Source: Paracraurococcus sp042666655 (GTDB taxonomy: Bacteria > Pseudomonadota > Alphaproteobacteria > Acetobacterales > Acetobacteraceae). From it: a DNA stretch of 64,000 nt. The notes under the pieces were generated by a model. That model ran no database searches and was not told the origin of the DNA. It was given only the letters and a program-made list of their open reading frames with translations. The position numbers were made by a program, and so were the translations under genes. Below, in pieces: positions 18,596 to 26,531 of this stretch. Numbering within the stretch: position 1 is the stretch's first letter; each line of letters begins with the position of its first letter. The DNA lies in assembly GCF_042666655.1 (NCBI RefSeq), contig NZ_JBHTDE010000002.1, forward strand, positions 930,001 through 994,000, given 5' to 3'.

Positions 18596-19798
18596 ATGGA
18601 ACTGCGCTTCAACGAGGCCGAGATCGCCTTCCGCAAGGAAGTGCGGGAATTCATCGCCAGGGAACTGCCGAAGGAGACGCATGAGCGCATGCTCTCCGGC
18701 AAGTCGCCGACCAAGCAGATGGTCATCGACTGGCAGCGCAAGCTGAACGCCAAGGGCTGGGCCGTGCCGGAATGGCCGGAGGAATGGGGCGGCCCGGGCT
18801 GGACGCTCGGCCAGCGCTACATCTTCCGCGAGGAACTGCAGCAGGCGCCGGCGCCGCAGCCGCTGGCCTTCAATACCAACATGTGCGGCCCGGTGATCGC
18901 CGAATTCGGCACCGAGGAGCAGAAGAAGCGCTTCCTGCCGCGCATGGCCAACCTCGACGACTGGTGGTGCCAGGGCTTCTCCGAGCCCGGCGCCGGCTCC
19001 GACCTCGCCGGGCTGAAGACCCGTGCGGTGCGGGAGGGCGACCACTACGTCGTCAATGGCCAGAAGACCTGGACCACCCTGGCCCAGCATGCCGACTGGA
19101 TCTTCCTGCTGGTGCGTACCGACCCGGCGGCGAAGAAGCAGGAGGGCATCTCCTTCCTGCTGTGCGACATGAAGACGCCCGGCATCACCGTCCGCCCGAT
19201 CATCACCATCGAGGGCGGGCACGAGGTCAACGAGGTCTTCCTCGATGACGTGAAGGTCCCGGTGGAGAACCTGGTCGGCGAGGAGAACCGCGGCTGGGAC
19301 TGCGCCAAGTTCCTGCTGGGCAACGAGCGCTTCGGCCAGGCCCGGGTCGGCGCCAGCCGCGAGCGCATCCGCCGGCTCAAGGCGATCGCCTCGACCGAGA
19401 GCATGGATGGCGGGCAGCCGCTGATGCAGGACCCCGACTTCGCCCGCAAGGTGACCGAGATCGAGGTCGAGCTGAAGGCGCTGGAGATGACGGTGATGCG
19501 CGTCATCGCCACCGAGTCGAAGCGCAAGGACAAGAAGCCCGATCCGGCGACCAGCGTGCTGAAGATCAAGGGCACCGAGATCCAGCAGATGTGCTCCGAG
19601 CTGCTGATGAAGGCGGCCGGTCCTTATGCCTGGATCGACGGCGATCCGGAGGCTGAGGGTAGCAACGACATCGACGTGGCGCCCGACTGGGCCTTCGGCC
19701 TTGCCGGCGTCTATTTCAACTGGCGCAAGCAGTCGATCTACGGTGGGTCCAACGAGATCCAGCGGAACATCATGGCCAAAGCGTTTCTGGGGCTCTGA
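18596..19798 (+). CDS. pimC: Acyl-CoA dehydrogenase (PimC-like large subunit)
   Basis: A 400-residue flavin acyl-CoA dehydrogenase. It has the FAD-binding blocks WWCQGFSEPGAGSDLAGLKT and NGQKTWTTLAQHADW, and the C-terminal YGGSNEIQRNIMAKAFLGL. The variant pattern, including KGTEIQQMCSELLMKAAGP, is that of the larger subunit of the paired dehydrogenases annotated as pimeloyl-CoA dehydrogenase. It probably forms a heteromer with the product of the next gene, 6 bp away. GGGGAGAG lies 8 bp before the ATG. It introduces the alpha-beta double bond of a (dicarboxyl-)acyl-CoA. Confidence 0.88.
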   Translation: MELRFNEAEIAFRKEVREFIARELPKETHERMLSGKSPTKQMVIDWQRKLNAKGWAVPEWPEEWGGPGWTLGQRYIFREELQQAPAPQPLAFNTNMCGPVIAEFGTEEQKKRFLPRMANLDDWWCQGFSEPGAGSDLAGLKTRAVREGDHYVVNGQKTWTTLAQHADWIFLLVRTDPAAKKQEGISFLLCDMKTPGITVRPIITIEGGHEVNEVFLDDVKVPVENLVGEENRGWDCAKFLLGNERFGQARVGASRERIRRLKAIASTESMDGGQPLMQDPDFARKVTEIEVELKALEMTVMRVIATESKRKDKKPDPATSVLKIKGTEIQQMCSELLMKAAGPYAWIDGDPEAEGSNDIDVAPDWAFGLAGVYFNWRKQSIYGGSNEIQRNIMAKAFLGL

Positions 19799-19804
19799 GC
19801 GAAC

Positions 19805-20950
19805 ATGGACTTCGATCTGACGGAAGAGCAGCGCCTCCTCCAGGATAGCGTGGCGCGCCTGTTCGGCGACAAGTACGGCTTCGAGCAGCGCAAGGGCTTC
19901 ATGAAGTCGCCCGATGGCTGGAGCCGCGACGTCTGGGCGCAGTATGCCGAGCTCGGCCTGCTCGGCCTGCCCTTCGCCGAGGATGAGGGCGGCTTCGGCG
20001 GCGGCCATGTGGAGACCATGCTGGTCGCCGAGCAGCTCGGCAAGGCGCTTGCGCTCGAGCCCTGGCTCCCCACCGTCGTCATCGGCGGCGGCTTCCTTCG
20101 CGCCGGCGCCAGCGCCGAGTTGCGGGCCGACCTCGTGCCGCAGATCGCCGCCGGTGAGCTGATGCTGGCCTTCGCCCAGACCGAACGGCAGTCGCGCTAC
20201 GACCTGCACGACGTGGCGACCACGGCGAAGCGGGACGGCAGCAGCTGGGTGATCAGTGGCCGCAAGGGCATGGTCATCCATGGCGACAGCGCCGGCAAGC
20301 TGGTGGTCACCGCGCGCAGCGCCGGCGGCCAGCGCGACCACAAGGGCATCGGCGTCTTCCTGGTCGATGCCAAGGACCCTGGCGTTACCCGCCGCGGCTA
20401 CCGCACCGTGGACGGCCAGCGCGCGGCGGAGGTCGAATTCGCCAATGCGCGGGCCGAGGCGGTGCTCGGCAATCCCGAGGACGGGCTGCCGCTGGTCGAC
20501 CAGGTGGTGGACGAGACCATCGTGGCGCTGGCTGCCGAGGCGGTGGGCTGCATGCAGGTCGCGCATGACATGACCATCGACTACATGAAGACCCGCAAGC
20601 AGTTCGACCGCCCGATCGGCAGCTTCCAGGCGCTGCAGCACCGCGCCGCCGACATGCTGGTGCAGCTGGAACAGGCCCGCAGCATGTCCTACTTCGCCGC
20701 CATGGGCGCCGAGGAGCGCGACCCGGCCGAGCGGCGGAAGAACATGGCCTCGGTCAAGGCGCAGATCGGCCGGTCGGCGCGCTTCGTCGGGCAGCAGTCG
20801 ATCCAGCTGCATGGCGGCATCGCCATGACGATGGAATATGCCTGCGGCCACTACTTCAAGCGGCTGACGGTGAACGACGCCATGTTCGGCGATGCCGATC
20901 ACTGGGTACGGTTCCTGGCGAACACCGGCGGCCTGGTCGCCGCCGCCTGA
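19805..20950 (+). CDS. pimD: Acyl-CoA dehydrogenase (PimD-like small subunit)
   Basis: A 381-residue acyl-CoA dehydrogenase, shorter and more divergent than its neighbour. The N-terminal helical domain starts DFDLTEEQRLLQDSVARLF. The middle beta domain keeps FAQTERQSRYD and ISGRKGMVIHGDSA. The end has QLHGGIAMTMEYACGHYFKRLT in place of the usual YGGxxEIQ catalytic-end motif. This degenerate ending is typical of small-subunit partners such as PimD. It is the last gene of the four-gene operon, followed by a strong hairpin at 20961. No pimB thiolase or pimE gene is present in the run. Confidence 0.87.
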   Translation: MDFDLTEEQRLLQDSVARLFGDKYGFEQRKGFMKSPDGWSRDVWAQYAELGLLGLPFAEDEGGFGGGHVETMLVAEQLGKALALEPWLPTVVIGGGFLRAGASAELRADLVPQIAAGELMLAFAQTERQSRYDLHDVATTAKRDGSSWVISGRKGMVIHGDSAGKLVVTARSAGGQRDHKGIGVFLVDAKDPGVTRRGYRTVDGQRAAEVEFANARAEAVLGNPEDGLPLVDQVVDETIVALAAEAVGCMQVAHDMTIDYMKTRKQFDRPIGSFQALQHRAADMLVQLEQARSMSYFAAMGAEERDPAERRKNMASVKAQIGRSARFVGQQSIQLHGGIAMTMEYACGHYFKRLTVNDAMFGDADHWVRFLANTGGLVAAA

Positions 20951-20960
20951 ACAGCACGTT

Positions 20961-20987
20961 CCCGGCCGGGCGGCAAGCCCGGCCGGG
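20961..20987 (+). terminator. Hairpin after the pim-like operon
   Basis: A perfect 11-bp stem, CCCGGCCGGGC at 20961-20971 and its complement at 20977-20987, around the loop GGCAA, starting 10 bp after the pimD-like stop codon. No U-tract follows, as is common in this high-GC sequence. Confidence 0.7.
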
Positions 20988-21162
20988 GCAGCCATGGACG
21001 CATCGCGGCTGGGCAGGCCGCGGTGCTGTTTGCCCGGCCCATGGGCCGAACAGGGCTACCCCGCTTCATGGTGAGGCATGTAGCGGCTTTCCGCCCTTGC
21101 GCCGGTCCGGGCCTTGCGGTTGCATGTCTGCATCGCAGCAAATGACGCGACCGGGGTGGACC

Positions 21163-22377
21163 ATGACGGGTTGGGTGATCGGGCGCCGCCAGATCCTGGC
21201 AGGCGCCGGCGCAGCATTGGCGACACCCAACCTCGGGCGTGCGCAATCCACCGCCATCCGCATCGGCGAGATCAACAGCTACACCGCCCAGCCGGCCTTC
21301 CTGCAGCCCTACCGCTATGGCTGGACCATGGCGGTGGAACAGGTCAATGCCGGCGGCGGCATCAATGGCCGCAGCCTTGAGACACTGCATCGCGACGATG
21401 CCGGCAAGCCGGAGGACGCCGTCCGCCTGGCCGGCGAGCTGGTGAATTCGGAGAAGGTGGCGCTGCTCTCGGGCGGCTTCCTGTCCAATGTCGGGCTCGC
21501 CATCTCCGACTACGCCAACCAGAACCGCATGCTCTACGTGGCGTCGGAGCCGCTGACCGACGCGCTCGTCTGGTCGCGCGGCAACCGCTACACCTTTCGG
21601 CTGCGCGCCAGCACCTACATGCAGAGCGCGATGTTGGTCGAGGAGGCGGCGAAGCTGCCGGCGAAGCGCTGGGCGACCGTCGCGCCGAACTACGAATACG
21701 GCCAGTCCGCAGTGCGCTGGTTCAAGGAGCTGCTGACCCGCGCCCGGCCGGACGTCAGCTTCGTCGCCGAGCAGTTCCCCGCCCTCGGCCGCATCGATGC
21801 CGGCGCCACGGTGCAGGCCCTGGCGGCCGCGAACCCGGAGGCGATCTTCAACGTCACCTTCGGCGCGGACCTCACCAATTTCGTCCGCCAGGGCGCGACG
21901 CGTGGGCTGTTCGAACGCCGCCGCGTCGTCTCCCTGCTGACCGGGGAGCCCGAATACCTCGACCCGCTGCAGGACGAGGCGCCGGAGAATTGGATCGTCA
22001 CCGGCTATCCCTGGGACCAGATCAACACCCCCGAGCACGCCACCTTCCGCGACGCCTACCGCCGCCGCTGGAACGACACCCCGCGGCTCGGCAGCGTCGT
22101 CGGTTACGACACGGTCATGGCGATCGCCGCGATGCTGAAGAGGACCACGGCGGTGGAGACCGAGGCGATGGTCGATGCTATGGCCGGGCTGAAATTCGGC
22201 TCGGTCTTCGGCCCGGTCGAGTTCCGCGCCCTCGACCACCAATCCACCATGGGCGCCTTCGTTGGCCGCACCGTGCTGAAGAACGGCCGCGGCGGCATGG
22301 CGGATTGGCGCTATGCCGATGGCAAGGATTACCTGCCGCCAGACGACGTGGTGCGCGCGCTGCGCCCGCAGAGCTGA
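21163..22377 (+). CDS. ABC transporter substrate-binding protein (branched-chain amino acid/amide family)
   Basis: A 404-residue type-1 periplasmic binding protein. A twin-arginine-like leader (WVIGRRQILAGAGAAL) ends near GRAQS. The mature chain has AIRIGEINSYTAQPAFLQPYRYG, EQVNAGGGINGRSLE and a long C-terminal lobe. It is the receptor of the Liv-type transporter whose permease and two ATPases follow. The ligand loop SYTAQPAF differs from classic Leu-binding proteins and from the array at 36-42 kb. The ATG at 21163 is chosen because GGGGTGGA lies just upstream; earlier in-frame ATGs at 21097, 21124 and 21142 lack a good site. Position next to the nicotinate genes suggests an N-heteroaromatic acid or its products as ligand (inference). 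Confidence 0.85.
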   Translation: MTGWVIGRRQILAGAGAALATPNLGRAQSTAIRIGEINSYTAQPAFLQPYRYGWTMAVEQVNAGGGINGRSLETLHRDDAGKPEDAVRLAGELVNSEKVALLSGGFLSNVGLAISDYANQNRMLYVASEPLTDALVWSRGNRYTFRLRASTYMQSAMLVEEAAKLPAKRWATVAPNYEYGQSAVRWFKELLTRARPDVSFVAEQFPALGRIDAGATVQALAAANPEAIFNVTFGADLTNFVRQGATRGLFERRRVVSLLTGEPEYLDPLQDEAPENWIVTGYPWDQINTPEHATFRDAYRRRWNDTPRLGSVVGYDTVMAIAAMLKRTTAVETEAMVDAMAGLKFGSVFGPVEFRALDHQSTMGAFVGRTVLKNGRGGMADWRYADGKDYLPPDDVVRALRPQS

Positions 22378-22387
22378 ACGGGACGCC

Positions 22388-24235
22388 TTGGAGAACCTGG
22401 TCCTCCAGGCCCTCAGCGGCCTGGCGAGCGCGTCGTCCCTGTTCCTGGTGGCGGCCGGGCTGACGGTGATCTTCGGCGTCAGCCGGATCGTCAACTTCGC
22501 CCATGGCTCCTTCTACATGCTGGGCGCCTACCTGGCCTGGACGTTGGTGACGAACCTTCCGCGCGGCCATCTCGGCTTCTGGGGCGGTGTCCTGGCCGCG
22601 GCGCTGGCGACCGGGCTGATCGGCTTGGTGGTCGAGGTGCTGCTGCTGCGCCGCATCTACCGGGCGCCGGAGCTCTTCCAGTTGCTGGCGACCTTCGGCG
22701 TGGTGCTGATCGTCCAGGACCTCGCCTTGCTTACCTGGGGGGCGCAGGACCTGCTCGGACCACGGGCGCCGGGGCTGCGCGGCAGCACGGAGATACTCGG
22801 CCTCCGCTTCCCGGATTACGAACTCTTCCTAATCGTGGTCGGGCCGGTCGTGCTTCTGGCCTTGCTGGCGCTGTTCCACCGCACCCGCTGGGGCACGCTG
22901 GTGCGCGCGGCGACGCTGGACCGGGAGATGGTCGGCGCGCTCGGCGTCAACCAGCGCATGTTGTTCACCTCGGTCTTCTTCCTCGGCAGCGTCCTCGCCG
23001 GCCTCGGCGGCGCGCTGCAATTGCCGCGGGAGAGCGTGAACCTGCACATGGACCTCTCGATCATCACCGAGGCCTTCGTGGTGGTGGTGGTCGGCGGCCT
23101 GGGCAGCCTGGGCGGCGCGGCGCTGGCGGCGCTGCTGATCGGCGAGCTGCACGCCTTCGGCATCCTGGTGCTGCCGAAGATCACCCTGGTGCTGGTCTTC
23201 CTGGTGATGGCCGTGGTGCTGGTGGTGCGGCCGCATGGGCTGCTGGGCAAGGCGCCGGGCCCGGCGCAGGGCGGGGCAGGGGCGGCCGAGCCGCTGATCG
23301 GCCCGGCGCCGCGGCCGCTGCTGCTGCTGGGCGGGGTGGCGCTGGCGGCGGCCGTGCTGCTGCCGCTGCTGGCCGGCGACTATGCGCTCTCGGTGCTGAC
23401 CGAACTCGCCATCTTCGTGCTGTTCGCCGCCAGCCTGCACCTGATCATGGGGCCGGGCGGGATGGCGAGCTTCGGCCACGCCGCCTATTTCGGCCTTGGC
23501 GCCTATGGCGCGGCGCTGGCGGCGAAGTGGCTGGCGGCGCCGATGCTGCTGGGCCTGGCCATGGCGCCCTTCGCCGCCGGGCTGTTCGGACTGCTCTTCG
23601 GCTGGTTCTGCGTGCGGCTCTCGGGCGTCTACTCGGCGATGCTGACGCTCGCCTTCGCGCAGATCGCCTGGTCGGTCGCCTTCCAATGGGTCGAGGTGAC
23701 CGGCGGCGACAACGGCATCCTCGGCGTCTGGCCGGATCCTTGGGCGGCGCCGAAGCTGGTCTACTACTACCTGACGCTGGCGCTCTGCCTCGGCGCCACG
23801 CTGCTGCTGCGCCGGGTGATCCATGCGCCCTTCGGCTATGCGCTGCGCGCCCAGCGGGACAGCGCGCTGCGGGCCGAGGCGATCGGCATCGACGCCTTCC
23901 GGACCCGCTGGCTCGCCTTCGCCCTGGCCGCGGTCATGGCCGGCATCGCCGGCGGCCTCTTTGCCTATGCCAAGGGCAGCGTCTTCCCGACCTTCCTCGG
24001 CATCCCGCGCAGCGTCGACGCGCTGCTGATGGTGCTGCTGGGCGGCGTGCAGACGCTGAGCGGCCCGATCGTCGGCGCGCTCGCCTATACCGGGCTGCAG
24101 GAACAGCTGATGCGGCTGACCGACCTGTGGCGGCTGGTGCTCGGCAGCGTCATCGTCGCGCTGGTGCTGTTCTTCCCGCAGGGCCTGGCAGGCGCCGCGC
24201 GCGCGCGGTGGGAGGCATCCCGTGGCGACGCTTGA
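22388..24235 (+). CDS. Fused LivH-LivM branched-chain-type ABC permease
   Basis: A 615-residue membrane protein joining two normally separate permeases. Residues about 1-285 are LivH-like (VIFGVSRIVNFAHGSFYMLGAYLAW, then VVVVVGGLGSLGGAALAALLIG). A linker rich in Gly/Ala/Pro follows. Residues about 310-615 are LivM-like (LHLIMGPGGMASFGHAAYFGLGAYGAAL, then AVMAGIAGGLFAYAKGSVFP). Together there are about 16-18 helices. The start is a TTG at 22388, 11 bp after the receptor stop; an ATG at 22313 would overlap the receptor heavily. The fusion fixes a 1:1 permease ratio. The end overlaps the next ATPase start by 14 bp. Confidence 0.85.
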   Translation: MENLVLQALSGLASASSLFLVAAGLTVIFGVSRIVNFAHGSFYMLGAYLAWTLVTNLPRGHLGFWGGVLAAALATGLIGLVVEVLLLRRIYRAPELFQLLATFGVVLIVQDLALLTWGAQDLLGPRAPGLRGSTEILGLRFPDYELFLIVVGPVVLLALLALFHRTRWGTLVRAATLDREMVGALGVNQRMLFTSVFFLGSVLAGLGGALQLPRESVNLHMDLSIITEAFVVVVVGGLGSLGGAALAALLIGELHAFGILVLPKITLVLVFLVMAVVLVVRPHGLLGKAPGPAQGGAGAAEPLIGPAPRPLLLLGGVALAAAVLLPLLAGDYALSVLTELAIFVLFAASLHLIMGPGGMASFGHAAYFGLGAYGAALAAKWLAAPMLLGLAMAPFAAGLFGLLFGWFCVRLSGVYSAMLTLAFAQIAWSVAFQWVEVTGGDNGILGVWPDPWAAPKLVYYYLTLALCLGATLLLRRVIHAPFGYALRAQRDSALRAEAIGIDAFRTRWLAFALAAVMAGIAGGLFAYAKGSVFPTFLGIPRSVDALLMVLLGGVQTLSGPIVGALAYTGLQEQLMRLTDLWRLVLGSVIVALVLFFPQGLAGAARARWEASRGDA

Positions 24236-24980
24236 GGTCGAGGGGCTGCAGAAGAGCTTCGGCGGTGTCCAGGCGGTCCGCGGCGTCTCCTTCGCCGTCG
24301 CGCCTGGGGAGATGCTGGCGCTGATCGGCCCGAACGGCGCCGGCAAGTCCACCTGCTTCAACATGCTGAACGGCCAGCTGCGGCCGGATGCCGGCCGCGT
24401 GCGGCTTGGGGGGATGGACATCACCGGCCTCGCGCCGCGCCGGGTCTGGCGCCTGGGTGTCGGCCGCACCTTCCAGATCACCGCCACCTTCGGCTCGATG
24501 ACGGTGCTGGAGAACGTGCAGATGGCGCTGCTGTCCCACCACCGCCGGCTCGGCCAGCTCTGGACCCCAGTCTCCCGCATGGACCGTGCGCCGGCCGAGG
24601 CGCTGCTGGCCCGGCTCGGCATGGCGGAGCAGGCGGCACGGCCCTGCGGCATCCTCGCCTATGGCGACCTCAAGCGGGTCGAGCTCGCCATCGCGCTGGC
24701 CAACGACCCGAAGCTGCTGCTGATGGACGAGCCCACCGCCGGCATGGCGCCGCAGGAACGCGTCGGGCTGATGGCGCTGACCGCCGGCATCGCCCGGGAA
24801 CGCGGCATCGCCGTGCTGTTCACCGAGCACGACATGGATGTCGTCTTCGGGCATGCCGATCGCATCCTGGTGCTCGACCGCGGCGCGCTGATCGCCGAGG
24901 GCGCGCCGGCCGCGGTGCGGGCCGACCCGCGGGTGCGGGAGGTCTATCTCGGCACCGGTCATGTGCAGGGTGGGCATTGA
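24222..24980 (+). CDS. livG: ABC transporter ATP-binding protein, LivG type
   Basis: A 252-residue ATPase with Walker A GPNGAGKST, Walker B LLLMDEP and the LivG-typical switch region FTEHDMDVVFGHADRILVL. The signature motif is LAYGDLKRVELA, as in LivG proteins rather than the usual LSGGQ. It starts at a GTG inside the end of the permease gene with GGGAGG 7 bp upstream. With the following LivF it would form the heterodimeric motor of the transporter. Last codons overlap the LivF start (TGATG). Confidence 0.92.
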   Translation: MATLEVEGLQKSFGGVQAVRGVSFAVAPGEMLALIGPNGAGKSTCFNMLNGQLRPDAGRVRLGGMDITGLAPRRVWRLGVGRTFQITATFGSMTVLENVQMALLSHHRRLGQLWTPVSRMDRAPAEALLARLGMAEQAARPCGILAYGDLKRVELAIALANDPKLLLMDEPTAGMAPQERVGLMALTAGIARERGIAVLFTEHDMDVVFGHADRILVLDRGALIAEGAPAAVRADPRVREVYLGTGHVQGGH

Positions 24981-25681
24981 TGCTGCGCGTCAGCGGGCTT
25001 TCCGCGCATTACGGCCGCGCGCATATCCTCGACGACGTGGCGCTCAAGGTCGGCGCCGGCGAGGTGGTGGTGCTGCTCGGCCGCAACGGCGCCGGCAAGT
25101 CGACGACGATGAAGGCGATCATGGGTCTGGTGCCGCCGAGCGGCGGCAGCGTCCGCTTCTTCGGCGCCGAGATCGCCGGGCGGGAGCCCTTCGAGATCGC
25201 CCGGCTGGGCCTCGGCTACGTGCCGGAGGAACGGCGCATCTTCGCCGAGCTGACGGTGATGGAGAACCTCGAGGTCGGCCGCCGCCCAGCGCCGCCGGGC
25301 GCCGTGCCGTGGACGCCTGAGCGGTTGTTCGCCCTCTTCCCCAGCCTCGGCGGCATGCGCGACCGGCCGGGCGGGCGGATGAGCGGCGGGGAGCAGCAGA
25401 TGCTGACCATTGCCCGCACCCTGATGGGCAACCCGCGCCTCGTGCTGCTGGACGAACCCAGCGAGGGGCTGGCGCCGGTGGTCGTTGAACGCATGGCGGA
25501 GGCCATCCGCGCGCTGAAGGCCGAGGGGCTGTCGATCCTGCTGTCGGAGCAGAACCTGCATTTCGCCCGCGTCGTCAGCGATCGCGCCACCATCATCGAG
25601 AAGGGCCGCATTCGCTGGACCGGGACCATCCCCGCGCTGATGGCGGCCGATGCGGTGCGCGAGCAGTACCTCTCGGTCTAG
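24980..25681 (+). CDS. livF: ABC transporter ATP-binding protein, LivF type
   Basis: A 233-residue ATPase with Walker A GRNGAGKST, the LivF-typical GLGYVPEERRIFAELTVMENL segment, the signature MSGGEQQML and Walker B VLLDEPSEGLAP. The final part is SEQNLHFARVVSDRATIIEKG. It is the last gene of the transporter operon. It converges on the UPF0280 gene with a gap of only 10 bp, which places the transporter directly against the nicotinate catabolic genes. Confidence 0.92.
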   Translation: MLRVSGLSAHYGRAHILDDVALKVGAGEVVVLLGRNGAGKSTTMKAIMGLVPPSGGSVRFFGAEIAGREPFEIARLGLGYVPEERRIFAELTVMENLEVGRRPAPPGAVPWTPERLFALFPSLGGMRDRPGGRMSGGEQQMLTIARTLMGNPRLVLLDEPSEGLAPVVVERMAEAIRALKAEGLSILLSEQNLHFARVVSDRATIIEKGRIRWTGTIPALMAADAVREQYLSV

Positions 25682-25691
25682 CGGAGGCTGG

Positions 25692-26531
25692 TCAGCAGCC
25701 CGGCAGCAGCCGCGGCGCGCCCACCGCGCGCAGCCTGCCCTGCACCACCAGCAACGCGCCCTCGATCAGGCCGCGCTGCAGCAGCAGCTCCGCCTCCGCC
25801 TCGCCGGCATCGAGCGCCGCCTCGATCATATCGTCCGGCAAGGCGCCGACCGCGACGGTGACCGGCAGGCTGCCGAGGTCGCTGTCGGGGTCGAGGCTGT
25901 CGGCCGGCGCCCGTTGCACCGCCGGATGATCGGCATCGACCGCATTGGCGATGACGGTGGCCGCCGCATCCGCCTGTGCGGCCCTTGCCGCCAGCACCGT
26001 CACCGCATCGGCGATGCCGCGGGAGAAGCTGCGGCCCGGCCAGCCGGAAGTGGCGACGCCGCGCACCGCATCGGCCGCCGCGATCCGCACCAGCCCCTCG
26101 GGCGCCGCGCGTTCCAGGCTCGGCACCAGGCCGATCCGCAGCACCTGCCCGGGGGCGAGGAAGAGCGCGATGTCGCCACCGTTGTTGACATGGGCCATGA
26201 GCAGGCCGGGGATGGCGGCGATCGCCTCCAGCACCTCCTCTGCCACCGCGCCGGCGACGGCGGCCATGGGGGTGATGAAGCCGCGACGGAAGGGCCAGAC
26301 CGCGGCGGCCATGCGGCGGGCGACCGGGCCGCTCAGCGCCGGTGGATCGGCGCCCAGCGGCAGGCGCAGCGACGGCAATTCGGTGGCGAGGCCGGCCAGC
26401 AACCCCTCGAAGGCGCCGGCGGCGCGGCGAGTGGCCTCGGCCACGGCGGCGCGGGTGCCGTCGAGGCCGATCACCAGGTCGATCGGCCCATCCTGCAGAT
26501 GAAGGCGGCCATCGGGCAGGGAGGCGATCAT
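25692..26531 (-). CDS. UPF0280 family protein (ApbE-like fold)
   Basis: A 279-residue protein of the UPF0280 family. The key blocks are SLPDGRLHLQDGPIDLVIGLDG at the start, PMAAVAGAVAEEVL near residue 90, AHVNNGGDIALFLAPG, the block GVATSGWPGRSFSRGIADAVTVLA, and ATVIANAV. The arrangement NNGGDIA followed by VATSG resembles the NxGGD and ATSG elements of ApbE FMN transferases; homology to the ApbE fold is known for UPF0280, but activity is not established. It is the last gene of the four-gene operon, overlapping the 6-hydroxynicotinate reductase stop by 4 bp. Tight coupling suggests it matures or assists that enzyme. Confidence 0.82.
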   Translation of the reverse strand: MIASLPDGRLHLQDGPIDLVIGLDGTRAAVAEATRRAAGAFEGLLAGLATELPSLRLPLGADPPALSGPVARRMAAAVWPFRRGFITPMAAVAGAVAEEVLEAIAAIPGLLMAHVNNGGDIALFLAPGQVLRIGLVPSLERAAPEGLVRIAAADAVRGVATSGWPGRSFSRGIADAVTVLAARAAQADAAATVIANAVDADHPAVQRAPADSLDPDSDLGSLPVTVAVGALPDDMIEAALDAGEAEAELLLQRGLIEGALLVVQGRLRAVGAPRLLPGC

